Assembly (NCBI GenBank): GCA_013399695.1 | Contig: VXAU01001835.1 | Span: 330,858-394,857 of the forward strand | Source: Formicarius rufipectus | Taxonomy: Eukaryota; Chordata; Aves; Passeriformes; Formicariidae | Direction: 5' to 3' | DNA: 64,000 nucleotides | Part shown: positions 53,101 through 64,000 of the stretch, piece after piece | How positions within the stretch are numbered: position 1 is the first letter of the stretch | Layout: every line of letters begins with the position of its first letter | Position numbers and translations under genes: made by a program | Notes under the pieces: generated by a model | Seen by the model: only the letters and a program-made list of their open reading frames with translations | What the model was told of the DNA's origin: nothing | Database searches by the model: none

Positions 53101-53719
53101 GCTCTTTCTGTAGCATGGGAGGGGGAAAAAAGACTGGCATATAGGTAGCAGAAGGCCTGCACAAGTCCTGAGCATTTTTACATTGCCCATGTTACTGTTT
53201 CCTTGCTGAGCTTCTATCTTGGTTTTTGTGCAATAAAATCATGTTAATAATACTGTGAATGAATAGAAAGGCCCTAAGTCAATATTTGCATTTAGAAAAG
53301 ACTGGTTAGAACAGCTTAGGAATTGATTCTGATTTATTAAAGCACCTGTTCACCCAGGGAACATTTTAGCAGCAATCAATATGTAATTAAATCTTTATTG
53401 ATGTTTTACAATTGTTTTGTTTCCCAGCAATTACACTGATAGAATCAGCTTCCCGTGGTTGTTTCTCCTTTCCAGCTTTACTACTGGTCTTCTGTGAGCA
53501 TATGGGAAACTCACCTTACATCTCCCAGGCTGTTATTAATAAATTTGGATCACAATCACAGTGAAACAACTCTAATCCTGACCCATTTCTAAGCACAGGC
53601 CAACAAGAAAAGCCAATGTCTGACCTGAATAACCTGTCAACAATAACAACCACTGGACTTTCCGAAGTAATACTCCAGACACAGGGGAATGGGTCATATC
53701 TTCACTAAAACCTCATCCC
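50171..53719. other. intergenic, no recognised gene
   Basis: No gene family is recognised. One minus-strand exon-like segment with a cysteine-rich end (51554-51672) is described as a finding. Open frames at 52.1-53.2 kb lack any supporting context. Confidence 0.4.
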
Positions 53720-54060
53720 ACGAGTCTGGCCAGGGGGTTGCGGGATGACAGCGCCTGAGCTGGGGTCCCGAAAGGCACAGCAAACACACCCCGTTGCAGG
53801 CTCTACGGCAGCTGCGAGGGAGAGCAAAGAGGGAAAGGGGGCAAATCTCACCCCACTGTGCCTACTCCTCACCCCTCCTGCTCAGGCAGCCCCCGGGGAG
53901 GAGAGGGGTGCGCGCGGTGACACTGCGCACTGTCCCCAGCAGATGCAGGTGTCAACACGGCTCTCCCCGCAGCAGGCAGCACTCCGCTTCCTCATCCCCA
54001 CCCAGGCATGCCTCTCCTGCAAACCAGTGCCACATCTGCTCAAAACCCTCACCAGCGCCC
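53720..54060. other. short CpG-rich segment
   Basis: This stretch is markedly richer in G+C and in CpG (for example 'gggtgcgcgcggtgac', 'cagcgcctgag', 'cagcgcccgc') than the AT-rich sequence around it. It could be an orphan CpG island (distal promoter or enhancer) or a GC-rich relic. Long open frames cross it in several frames, which is expected where stop codons are rare. Confidence 0.45.
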
Positions 54061-54061
54061 G

Positions 54062-54180
54062 CAAAAAACTCCAACAAAACAAACCAAACCCAAACAAACA
54101 AACAAACAAACAAACAGAAACCCGCCCAAACCAACCAACCAACCAAACAAAAACAAACAAAAAATCCCCACCAAAAAGCC
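54062..54180 (+). repeat. A/C-rich low complexity, (CAAA)n and (CCAA)n
   Basis: Runs of caaa and ccaa units form a purine/C-biased tract that contains no T for most of its length. This explains why all three plus-strand frames stay open and why the minus strand reads as Leu/Phe/Val/Trp. Confidence 0.85.
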
Positions 54181-55400
54181 AGGGAAGGCGGATCATCAGT
54201 ATCAATTAGAACAAGTGATTAAATTAAGTTGGGCTTTTGGCCAGCAGAAGGGACATGCAATTCCCTGTCTTTTAGTACCTGTAGGCGACACACATCCCTC
54301 AAAAACCAAGAGAAGAACCCCCACCTTGATGCTCAGTCTAGAGACATGTCTCCAAACGGTTTTAGTCCAGGTGAGAAAATTGGGATATCACTGAAAACAC
54401 AATTACTTAAACTGGCAGGGATTTTTTTGTTTTCACCAGAGATGTGCAGATAGTCCAAGCCCAGGTCTCAGGTCTGGGGCCTGGACTCCCTAAAATCTTC
54501 TAACTCACCACTCTGACTGCAATGGTTCCTGCTAATCTGAGCAGTTCAAGCAAGAAAACATCCCTCAGCCAATGAATTCACCCACTAGATTACAAAATCT
54601 CCTTTACTGAACACAATGGCTTTTAGTAATTACACATTTAAATGAGTTGCTTTAAGTGTAGAGAATCAGTGGTTAAGGCAGACCCCAGCTTCTCAAGCCA
54701 TTTCATCCTGTTTTCTCTGTATCACTGCCCACATCTGGGGCCTCACTCAGCAAGTGGCACGTACAGTCACGGAGGTTGAAGGCAACTTCTGGGAGAGGTC
54801 GGAGAAGTTACTGTCAAATTAGGAGCAGAAATAGGTCTGCTCCCAAGGGCAGGATATCCTATATTCACTAAAAACAAGTCATCCACCCCAGTTTTGATTC
54901 CCCCATGGTCTGACATTGATGTCAGGCCCTGAACTTACTGATCTTTTCCAACATATAGGCAAGAAGGAAATCAGGCACACCGCTTTAAACTTTCGTGTGC
55001 TTACAGCCAGCTTGGCTCTGTCATTCACTGCTCCTTGGGGAGCCCCTACTGAAGTTATGCAGATATGGCTGCTAATCCAGCCCCCCTGGCATTCTGACCC
55101 ATGCCCTAAAGCCTCATTAATACCTGGGACTCCTTCCAGACCCATCCTGCTAGCATCAAATTGTCCACACTCGACCAGCTTGTTCTGACGAAGTTAGCAA
55201 GGCTTCAGGACATCCAAGCTTTGTAGGGTTGTTCAGACTAGAGAAACAGCTATAGAGGATTTAAAAGAACCTTTAATCTCATGTCAAAGTGCCATCCTTC
55301 ACAAAGAATTAAAACAGAAGAGAAATTTCAATGGAGAAAATGGAAACAAAAAAGTTAACATTCCTCCTTGTGTTTGAAAAACTTGGGGAAGTGGATAGTA
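54181..55400. other. intergenic, 3' flank of ANXA8
   Basis: Nothing recognisable beyond the probable ANXA8 3' end. Confidence 0.45.
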
Positions 55401-55406
55401 TTTAAT
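55401..55406 (-). terminator. possible ANXA8 polyadenylation signal (ATTAAA)
   Basis: On the minus strand this reads ATTAAA, the commonest variant hexamer, about 175 bases past the ANXA8 stop codon. No consensus AATAAA lies closer. Confidence 0.35.
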
Positions 55407-55581
55407 GTGCAGGGAGCATCCACATCCTTCAAAGAGCTTTGGAAATCTTGGCTATTAATTTGATCTTCTTTTTCTCCCCACTTGGATCAATGGAAAGATT
55501 TTCCACATGTACATTTTCAGACCCTTGTTCACTGTTAATTTTTCCTCTGTATCCTTTTCAACATCTTCCTCCTAGAGTTTG

Positions 55582-55638
55582 TCAGTCACTGCCACAGAGA
55601 TTCATCAAGGCTGTCTTGTAATCACCACTGGTGTCATC
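55582..55638 (-). CDS. ANXA8: ANXA8 last coding exon
   Basis: 57 bases encoding DDTSGDYKTALMNLCGSD, then TGA at 55584-55582. The acidic residue before TSG completes the repeat 4 calcium site. Human ANXA8 ends in a very similar GSDP. Confidence 0.93.
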   Translation of the reverse strand, partial: DDTSGDYKTALMNLCGSD

Positions 55639-58600
55639 CTGATAGGAGAAAAAATTAAAAAATTGGTGAGTATGGAAGTTCCTCTGCATGCTCCAAGTCC
55701 TGACTTTGTCAGTCTGTGGAATATGCCCAAACAGGAAAAGGACTTTGGAAAGAACAAGTCAGAATTTAGCAGAGTTACTGCCAGCTGACACACCATCAAA
55801 AGTGAACGAAGAAATGAGACTTGTAGCTGCCACCTGAAATAACATTTATCAAGTTTAATTCTTTCCTTTGGAATGCAGGTGAGCAATTGATCAGGGTTCC
55901 ATCTCACAGAGCAGCACAGATAAAGTCAGCACAAATGAGAGCAAACAAACCTGTCGTGATCAGATTTTATGTCCCTGGGAATTTGTATAGCATCTCCTCT
56001 TTACAGGAAGAGAAAAGGCAGTAGAGTTAGTCCTGACACATGGCATTTTTAAAAAAGCTGTGAATATGGTCATTTTTGTCTAGAAGCACTACATAAAATA
56101 TTCACTAGATAAAAAAATTTGCTCCCTTTGAATGTTTTGTGATGACAAGTATAAAGCCAGCCACTTCTCAGAAGGAATGAACATGCTGTACAGCTCCTCG
56201 AAGACTGATCATTAATCAACATGACAGACTCTGACAGTGTCAATTAGGAGAAAGGGCCTTCATTACAGAGCCATCACTTCCTATGGGGACTGCTAAGGAC
56301 AGGGCTTCTGTGCCATTTGCACAGGGGAAGAGGAATACCCCAGAGTCCTCAGGACAAATAGTGAAAAACATCATTTAAGCCCTAAGAGGGGAGACACTTT
56401 CACTCAATACACTGAGACTCAAATGCTACAATAAGTTTTGGAAAGATTCAGTTTTTAAACATATCTCAACACAGTATAGACCAGGCTTTCACCTGGGGTA
56501 CATCAGTGAAAAAATCTAAACAACAACAACAACAAACCACAAAAAAACCCCACAGCACTGTTTTGACTTCTGTGTCACTGGTCTGAGGTAGTTAAGGATA
56601 GCAGAGAGAGAGAAGAAAATGGCACAGCAGTGTGGGATAGGTGTAACATGAATGACTCAATTTAGGTTCATCTAGGAGGTCATGCAGTGCATGGATACAG
56701 AGTGTGGTCCATGAAAAACTTGGCACAGTCTCTTCTTGAGTTTGCCTTGTCCTAGTCACTTATAGAGCATACAATACGACAGTTTGACTCACCTTTCAAG
56801 TATATATGTCTCTCAATGAGATATCAGTTAATAGGCCTAAGGAAGGAGAGCCATGATCATAGCAGAAATGACAATGTTACTGCAAACAATGATAGAATCA
56901 TCCCACAGTGCTGGACAGGTTAGGAATACATATAATGGCTAAGAATCATAATATCAAGATTCTGCTTACCAAAATCATACTGGAGAGAGACTTTCCTGCA
57001 ATACGCTTGAACTCAGGCTTTATAAGATTTAGATCAATTTCACTTCGAGAAACAATCACCCTTATCAGAGTTCCATCATCTGTGCCAGCCCCCTGAAATA
57101 ACAGATACATCATTCTGTTCTGTTAGTTGGTGTTCAAAGGATAAGCTGTGCAAACTGGTCCTGGTCAGGAGGAGTCACCTTTCATACATCACTTGCTCTG
57201 CAGAACATCTCCCTCTGGAGGACCAACCCTCTCACCCCTCCAAGGGGCCCCATCAACACCATACACCGATCATGGAAGTGTGCTACAAGTTTTGTATATG
57301 TCAAATGCAAAAGAATACATGCTAGAGTTGGAAATTGGCACTGAATACACTTTGTCCTTCTGCAGCATCACCCATGCAATGTTTGGCTTTAACCAATATT
57401 GTTTAATCACTCACAGGAAAACTAAGAACAAATCTATAACAAAACAAATGAGCTATCTCAGCTTTCCAAAACATTGGGAGAGCTGACATCTTTTATGTAT
57501 CAGTTGAGCATTATAGGGGCACAATCTGCAAATGACTTATGTGTCCCCATTTATAACTCTCATTTTATATTGCCAGTGAGAGAATTGTTTCATAAAAAGA
57601 AAATACTGTGTTCCAGTCTATTAATATGGAAGGTAAAAATGCACCATAATCAACTCTCTAGAAAAGCTTCTTCCAAAGGTTTTGTTTATGTTCTAGAAAG
57701 TGAGATTGTGCTCCTTGCAGACTCCTAAACCAGAAAATCTTGGTATCTTAAGCTTAAAGCGTACCTTAAGCTTAAAGCTTTTCTACCCAAGGTATTTGAA
57801 AGGATCCTGCTATTTCTTGCAAGAATTGTACCAAGCTTGTTGAATTTCACCAAAACTTTGGCTCTTCTAGTTTGAATTGGTGGAAGCTAGGTTACAAGCC
57901 AAGTCCAGTATGAAAAGAGGCGTGTTACAATGAAAAGTCTTACCTTTAAAGCATGATACAGCCTCTCTGCAAAGTAGCAACGGATATTCCTGGTGCATTT
58001 CACTGGGCATACAAAAAGGCTCAGTAAGAATCATTGATAATTCCAGTCCAGGGCAGCAGGTGACAGAGATTCAACATGCTTTCCCGTTTTTCATTGCACT
58101 CCTGGAAACTTCTACCAGATATCATTACAAAGTAGATCCATCTCATAACAGTTTACTACTTCAGGAGAAAAGGTGGCAGACTCAGACAAAGCAAAGGGAA
58201 ACAATCACTTACCAATAGCCAGCATGGCATCCTCAAGTGAACCATGAGTTTCACTCTTAATAGAATCTTCTATGCTCTTACCAGCCAGTTTCTGGTATTC
58301 TTCAAACACTGTTGGAAACACAAAGAACTTCAATTTATTACCAAACAACCTCCTAGGCATTTTATGCCCAATATTTTCAGGCACTGCTTGTGTGGTTATA
58401 TGAACACACAGATCCTGCTAAAGCAAAGGCCACATTTGCACCAGAATCAGGAGGCTTTAGTCAATGTCAGAAGTCATCTACAAAAATGGATGGCAATGCT
58501 CACCAAACCCAAACCATCCATGGTTCTTAATTCCCTGCCTTCATTTGAAAATGTAATTTGAATCATCACAAGTTCATTGGAAATCTGCTTTATTGCTATC

Positions 58601-61600
58601 TTTAAACATGGAAGTGAAGCAGACAACAGAAGGTTGGACACACCTTTGGTGATGTCATCAACTTCAGGAGCCAAAATAAAACCAACTTAAACCTAGAACT
58701 ATTCTGCTTATAGTCCATGGACTTTAAAATTATGACAACACAGTTTGGGAAAACTTCATAGTTCAACCACAATTTAAAAACCAAAAACTGATAAAAGATG
58801 AGCAAAACACAGGTGGCACACTCCAAGATATTTAAGTTCCCACATTAACAAAAGCTCAGCAACAGAGTGATTTTCCACCTTTTACACTCTGGATACTCCA
58901 GGGTTCAGAAACATACATATCTGTTTTTATTCACAGCTTTCAGATTAACAAAGAAGGAAAAATGTGTTATGCAATGGACATCTTAATGAACTTCACTCAG
59001 CACCCAAGATCAACACTCAAGACACTTTGGGGAAAGGCAACACAGAACAGACAGATGGATACAAACTTCTCAACTCAGATCTCCTCTTTCTATTATAAAA
59101 AGATAAAAAAGGCGGCAACAATTACACCCAGGTTTTAAAGACAAACAGCTTCAGGTTGCTGTAGGACAGAGGAAAACTGCTTGGTGCGACAGTAGGTCTC
59201 AAAAATTGGTTGCATTATAATAACAACCAGATAAAATTCACTTTTTAAAGACAGATACAGATTGAGACCACTTTTTTTTTGTTTATTTTCTTTATTTTTT
59301 AAATAACCTTGGGAGATTGAATTTGAAACACAAGGGGGAGCTGGCTTCCAAGGCATAGAAATAGCCTCAGAACTCAGCTTGAAAAAGCTCAGGCATACCT
59401 AATTTATCACAAGATAAATTTATCAGTTTAGGTCCAGCTGATTTACATAGTAGTTGATATGCTTAGATTAAGCCAACATAACAAAATCTGTTATGCCTCA
59501 AAAGTCTTGAGATAACAAGGTCAGGTCTCTGCTGCATGGATAGGGAGGAGCTGAGGTCTCTTTTAGCTGGAGCAGGGTTAGCATCCTCCCTCCCTGCAGC
59601 CACTGATGCCCTCAGAAGAACCTGGGGCATAAATACAGGTTGCACCCTGTGATTTTACAGCACTGAATAACTAGCTATTTTTTTAGTGATTTTTTTTTTT
59701 TTCCAAAGGAACCCACATTCAAGGGATCATTTGGCCACCACATGCTCCTACTTGGTTAGAAAGGGACTCACTCACTTGGGTTTATAAAAACAACTTCAGC
59801 ATCCAGTTATCTGCACTGTATAAAGGACTCCTAGATAAGCCACTTGATTTTCAGCAGAACTAACTCTTTGTAATCTCATAAAAGCTAGTGGCAGCTTTTG
59901 GTTACTGAGTGACCAAGGATTAGAAAATAGACTCAGGTATTTATTTCTGACCACTTATCTCTCCCATTTATAGCCCTGCCTCTTCTTTTTGGCTAGAGTG
60001 ATTTCTCACTTCAGAGCTTGGGACTGTGGGCTCTGCTGCATACCTTTAAGTAAGTGTGTGGCACTCCTTTTGCACAAGATGGTGATGAACTGTATCTCAT
60101 CAGTGCCCTTTATCTTCTCTCCAGCAGCATAGAGAGTCTGTAATTTAACACACAATTATTAGTGAGATGTTCTGTGTGTGCAGCTGACAAAGGAACGGAG
60201 TTTGGCTGAAGGCATCAGTATGGTAAAGGAGTTTGAAGTAACCTGAAACACTGTGAACTAGGGTATCCTAGAATGGTGAGATTATGAAAACTTTTGACTG
60301 TATCTTCTAGACAAATTGGAGCAGCAACTATCTCCATCCTTTCCACCCCTCCTGCAGCATCTGTAACAGCCAACAATACTCCTGAGATTTCTTCCCTTTT
60401 CTTTCCCCTTCCACTGCACCCCCATATACTTCACATATCAAAAGCAGCTGAGCACAAGACCAGGTCTCATCACTCCTCTTTGGAATGGCAAAGCTCAGCA
60501 GAGCAGGCAAAATTGAAGAACCTGAAGTTTCTTGAAGAACACCCCACCCCACACTATTTTGATGCCAATCCCCTGCTGATCAGGACTCTGTTGCCCACTG
60601 AAGCACTCTAAATTTCAAGAAGGTGGGAATGCAGGCTTATCTGAGGCATATCTGCAGGCATAGCTGATTGCAGGCATTTGAGAGTACCTCTGCATCCTGG
60701 AGAGCCAGGGCTGCGTCCACATAGAGTGTGGCATTGTCCCTCTCACCCTATAAAAAGAGAAAGAAAGGCAACCATTTTGTCTCAAAAATTCTTCCATAAA
60801 TAGGGATCACAGCATCCATTCTGGGCAAAGATCAATTATTCTTCTCAGCTATCTATTTCTGCAGAGTACTCAAGCAGTAATATTTCAGACAGCACAAGTG
60901 CTAACTCCTTCACTGAAAGGCACTGAAATCAGCCATATGAAGCAGAGTAAAAAAATCGCTCAGCTGCTAGGCAGGAAAATTCAGAAAATGTGATAAATAC
61001 ATCCAAATACACTCAGTGTTGAGGGTACAGACTCTGGAAAAGTGGTGAAGTGAAAGGAACACTGTTTTCTAAGACCCATGCAGAGTGCAGTGGCTTTACA
61101 CATATGGAAAAATGGGGTGTTTCCCTGCAGCAGAGCTGGCTCTAAGTTCCTAGATCTCTTGTTGCTGCTGAGGGAGGGTTCCCTGCTTCAGTCACATGGA
61201 AGCTGACACAGATCCAGTCCAAGTGACATGGTTGTCTCCACAGTTTATCTGGTGATCATGACTGTATTAGCTCTTGTATGGCATGTCTTCTCAGAAAAGA
61301 AAAATGCGAAGATCTTAGTACTCTCATTTCTCTAGCATTACCTGGAGAAGGCAAACCAGAATCTGTTCTAAGTAGCCACTTGTTTCCGATTTTATATCTT
61401 CTTCCAGATCAGAACCGTATTCTACCCAAGGGAAAGAGAAGGACAAGGGAAGGATTTGTTATTTGGGTGATACAGCCAAGATGTTACCAGTAACCCAAGG
61501 ACCCACAATAGCCTGACAGTAGTCAAGAAGGTCATTAGAGAACAAAACAGGGCTGAGACCAAACCCTTAGCGATACCCAGGTCAGCCTTTGCATCCAGCT

Positions 61601-63077
61601 GAGTCACGAGCTCCCCTGATGTCCTAGGAATAAACCCAGAGCTAATCTTAGAAGTATACTTGAAGGGACGAAAGAGATCAAATATTTACAAACACATTTT
61701 TAGTAAATTCCCATCTATTTAATGGGGAGAAGCAGCCAAGTGCACAGCTATACTTTTGTTTGTATTCTGACAATAGCCCTTGTGGCCAAAGTGAACCAAA
61801 TTTGTGATCTGATGGCCTTTTGCTGTAGTTAGATGAATACCTGGAGATAGATTTTCAAAATCTCTCAGCATAGCCCTGTTCTATTTGCTAGGCTGAAAGC
61901 AAAGTTAGGTTGACCTTGCTTTTAAAAAAGCCATTTTCCTGCTGACAGTGCTGGCTGGTAACACCATTCCTGCTGTGCAATCAGGCTCTTTGCTCTAACC
62001 ACAAAAATCTGAGCCCCAGGTACTTACCTTCTTTGTAAGCCTTGATTATCTCTTTGATTTGTGCTTTAGTTCGAGATGCCAGGATCTCTATGATAACACC
62101 TTCACTGGTTCCCACACCCTTTAATAGAAAACAGAGTGGAGCAATAAAGGTGGAGAAAGGCATCTAGTCATGGAGTGTGACTTATTGCTAGAAAAGTAGG
62201 GTCAAGGGAGGAGCTGGATGGCAGCAGAGTGTCAGGCTGTGTGCTGAGCTGTAAGAAACTATCATGATGGAAGCTGGACACACAAAGCATATTTGATTAG
62301 AATGTGGTTTCTTTTACTGAGATGCCTAATTTACAAAGAATGGTTTTATGCAACCCCACACTTCTGCAATGCATTTATGGAGCCAAATCTTACATGATAG
62401 AAGGATGTGGAGAGACCAATGCTTGGCTAGTCAGTCCATCTTTGTACCATTTTAATAGATCTCTCTGCATCTGAAACTTGTAAAGATACAGTATAAATAG
62501 ATAGGATACCAGCTAACTCCAGCCTGGCCCTTGCATCACCACTCCTTAATTTCTTAATGGTTTCATGGTTCCAATGGGGCATCAGGGCAGCAGCTTTGTG
62601 TGTGAATTTAGAATCACAAAATATTCTGAGTTGGAAGGGACCCTCAAACACCTTGAAGTCCAACTTTTTAGTGAATGGTCCCTCCAGGGATTGAACCTCC
62701 ACCTTGACATTACTAGCACCAGGAGCCTGGGAAGGCAACAGCAAAACTATGAGACACACATGTACAGAAATTATTTTATAGCCATAAATATTAAAGCAGA
62801 ATTTTTTCCCAGAATATGTATTAATCGTACAATTAACTAGTTCTCAAAGGCTACTGCTATATGTAACAGTTCAGTTATTACCACTTGCATTAATAAGCAC
62901 AATTACAGGAAATTAGGACTGTATTTGTGCTACCACTTAAATATCAGCATGCAATTTGCTTACCTTCATAGCATCATACAGCTCCTTGGCATCATACTTA
63001 AATGGAGAGTACATGAGAGCTACAATGAGCCTCTCAAAGTTGCCACTCAGTTCAGACTTCAGGCTTTCAATCAGATC
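55582..63077 (-). CDS. ANXA8: annexin A8, last nine coding exons (5' end outside window)
   Basis: Nine minus-strand exons encode 257 residues plus stop: 63077-62964, 62118-62028, 61421-61342, 60747-60688, 60137-60044, 58308-58213, 58002-57944, 57092-56970 and 55638-55582. All junctions are GT-AG and every phase joins cleanly. Human ANXA8 has 327 residues, so about 70 N-terminal codons lie past the right edge. Annexins bind acidic phospholipids in a calcium-dependent way and organise membranes. The part here covers the end of repeat 1 and repeats 2-4. Type II calcium sites are visible: GVGT with Glu 39 residues later (ETSG) in repeat 2, KGTD with the later ETHG in repeat 3, and GAGT with DTSG in repeat 4. 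Signature stretches such as GVIIEILASRTK, AAGEKIKGTDE and VSRSEIDLNLIK favour A8 over other annexins. No frameshift or stop is seen. Confidence 0.96.
56970..57092 (-). CDS. ANXA8: ANXA8 exon: repeat 4
   Basis: 41 codons from GAGTDDGTLIRVIVSRSE to SLSSMIL. GAGTDD is the calcium loop of repeat 4. The donor is GTAAGC. Confidence 0.94.
57944..58002 (-). CDS. ANXA8: ANXA8 exon: end of repeat 3
   Basis: 59 bases encoding KCTRNIRCYFAERLYHALK. Intron spacing from the previous exon is only 210 bases. Confidence 0.93.
58213..58308 (-). CDS. ANXA8: ANXA8 exon: repeat 3, second part
   Basis: 96 bases encoding FEEYQKLAGKSIEDSIKSET and ending DAMLAI. The acceptor is tccaacag and the donor is GTAAGT. Confidence 0.94.
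60044..60137 (-). CDS. ANXA8: ANXA8 exon: repeat 3, first part
   Basis: 94 bases encoding TLYAAGEKIKGTDEIQF and ending ATHLLK. It contains the GTDE calcium loop. The donor is GTATGC. Confidence 0.94.
60688..60747 (-). CDS. ANXA8: ANXA8 exon: linker between repeats 2 and 3
   Basis: 20 codons, GERDNATLYVDAALALQDAE. The donor GTACTC is weak at positions +4 to +6, but the family exon boundary falls here. Confidence 0.9.
61342..61421 (-). CDS. ANXA8: ANXA8 exon: end of repeat 2
   Basis: 80 bases encoding YGSDLEEDIKSETSGYLEQ and ending VCLLQ. The Glu before TSG completes the repeat 2 calcium site. The donor is GTAATG, slightly off consensus. Confidence 0.93.
62028..62118 (-). CDS. ANXA8: ANXA8 exon: start of repeat 2
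   Basis: 91 bases encoding GVGTSEGVIIEILASRTK onward to KAYKE. GVGT is the calcium-binding loop of repeat 2. The donor is GTAAGT. Confidence 0.94.
62611..62725 (-). repeat. tRNA-Ile-derived SINE with CR1 tail, 5'-truncated (in ANXA8 intron)
   Basis: On the minus strand it reads 'cctggtgctagtaatgtcaa', 'ggaggttcaatccctgg' and 'gggaccattcac', then a CR1 tail 'gggtcccttccaactcagaa'. It shares body and tail with the copy at 9224-9361 but lacks the first part of the tRNA. It lies in the intron between the first two ANXA8 exons of the window, sense to that gene. Confidence 0.78.
62964..63077 (-). CDS. ANXA8: ANXA8 exon: end of annexin repeat 1
   Basis: 38 codons starting DLIESLKSELSG and ending LYDAMK. 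The acceptor is ttaacag and the donor is GTAAGC. Phase 0 at both ends. It is the first ANXA8 coding exon inside the window. Confidence 0.94.
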
Positions 63078-64000
63078 CTGTTAAATATGCATTATATCAT
63101 TACATAAACAGCCTCACAGAGTCTTTTTACTGCCCATACTGTGTCCATCCCCATGGCCTAAGTAATGAAGTCGAATGACAGTATTGTGTTGATAGTTCAT
63201 TTTAAAAAATCCTGGGATAGGAAAAGGCACCTAACTCCAAAATGGAATTTGTCTAGATCCTTCCACATTCCCTCTTTTCTCAATATTTAAGCTTCTCCCA
63301 GCTGCTAACAAATCCTGCAGCAAATCTTTACTGAGTCAGCAGACCAGGCAGCTGAAGGCCTTGAATTGAACACGGGTGTAGCTTCAGAGAGAGCCGATTC
63401 CCAAAGCCTTCACATAAACTTGCACCCGGGACATTTGCAGAATCAGCAACATAGTTTGCTCGAGGATACACTTCAGACTTTCCTTCCACTATAATGCAGG
63501 TTTTTCTAGGGTATGATTCTGGTTTAGTGAGATGCAAGCACTCTATTTATTCATTGTTCCATATTTACCACCTCCATATTTGCTTCCCTTTCTGAGGCCC
63601 CTGCATGGCAGTCCCCTTTCCATCAAGGGTCATTGGAGACTCCAGAGTAGGGCTAGTAGCACAGATTTCTTGTGGGAAAGTTTACCCAATAAAAGTAAGA
63701 TTTTATCAAAGAAACAAAAGAGAGCCATAGGAAAACATGGTTGTCAATAACCACAGATTTTTTTCATTTTCAGAATTTCCAAACAAGTGTAATTAAATAA
63801 GTCTTTAAATTGAACCTTTTTTGACATTTAAAAAGGCCTGAAAGCAAAACAATACTCAAAATGTCACTTAAAGTATCAATTTTTGTTACAGCTTCAAAAA
63901 CAGTAAGAAGCTAAACTTTAAGTTGAAATTGATTTTTAAGAAGTGTTTCTGGTCAAAATGCATTTTACAAAAAAAAAAATTAAATCTTTGAGAGAAAATC
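63078..64000. other. ANXA8: ANXA8 intron, running off the window
   Basis: The preceding ANXA8 exon (repeat 1, GxGT region) was looked for on the minus strand and is not here, so it lies beyond the right edge. No repeat was recognised. Confidence 0.6.

Noticed and set aside
53745..54222. Overlapping plus-strand open frames of 128-154 codons, with a matching minus-strand frame
   Set aside because: They arise from the CpG-rich segment and a (CAAA)n/(CCAA)n tract that lacks stop codons. No domain or splice support is present.
62427..62759. 110-codon open frame on the minus strand inside ANXA8
   Set aside because: It overlaps the tRNA-Ile/CR1 SINE and lies in an intron.

Overview
This is eukaryotic (vertebrate) DNA, almost certainly from a bird and most probably a passerine. 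Three protein families are split by canonical GT-AG introns. CR1 retrotransposon tails are scattered through the window. Two elements (about 9224-9361 and 62611-62725) join a tRNA-Ile-like body to a CR1 3' tail, the architecture known for the passerine SINE family TguSINE1. The naming of the species group rests on that match and was not tested by a search.

Layout. 1-4630 is non-coding with one MIR-like relic. 4631-7623 holds a complete four-exon beta-microseminoprotein gene (MSMB, + strand, 115 aa). 7624-16223 is intergenic and carries a tRNA-Ile/CR1 SINE, two CR1 fragments and a 300-bp solo LTR with a perfect 6-bp target duplication. 16224-18761 holds a second complete, strongly diverged MSMB paralogue (+, 107 aa). 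18762-29006 is intergenic with one small exon-like segment. 29247-30380 is an intronless coding exon for the pancreatic polypeptide receptor NPY4R (+, 377 aa). 30381-55400 is a 25-kb stretch without a recognisable gene; it has CR1 and MIR-like remnants and a short CpG-rich island near 53.7-54.1 kb. 55582-63077 holds the last nine coding exons of annexin A8 (ANXA8, - strand); about 70 N-terminal codons lie beyond the right edge.

The genes do not form a functional unit. MSMB, NPY4R and ANXA8 all lie in the human 10q11 region, so the window shows conserved synteny. The MSMB pair encodes small secreted disulfide-rich proteins. NPY4R is a Gi-coupled peptide receptor. ANXA8 is a calcium-dependent phospholipid-binding protein.

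The most interesting points are: a probable rewired disulfide in the first MSMB paralogue (a conserved Cys lost, a new one gained); an ATGA stop/start overlap created by splicing in the second paralogue; the isolated initiator codon as the last three bases of exon 1 in both paralogues; and a few exon-like segments on either strand that no recognised gene explains. No new multi-gene system was seen.
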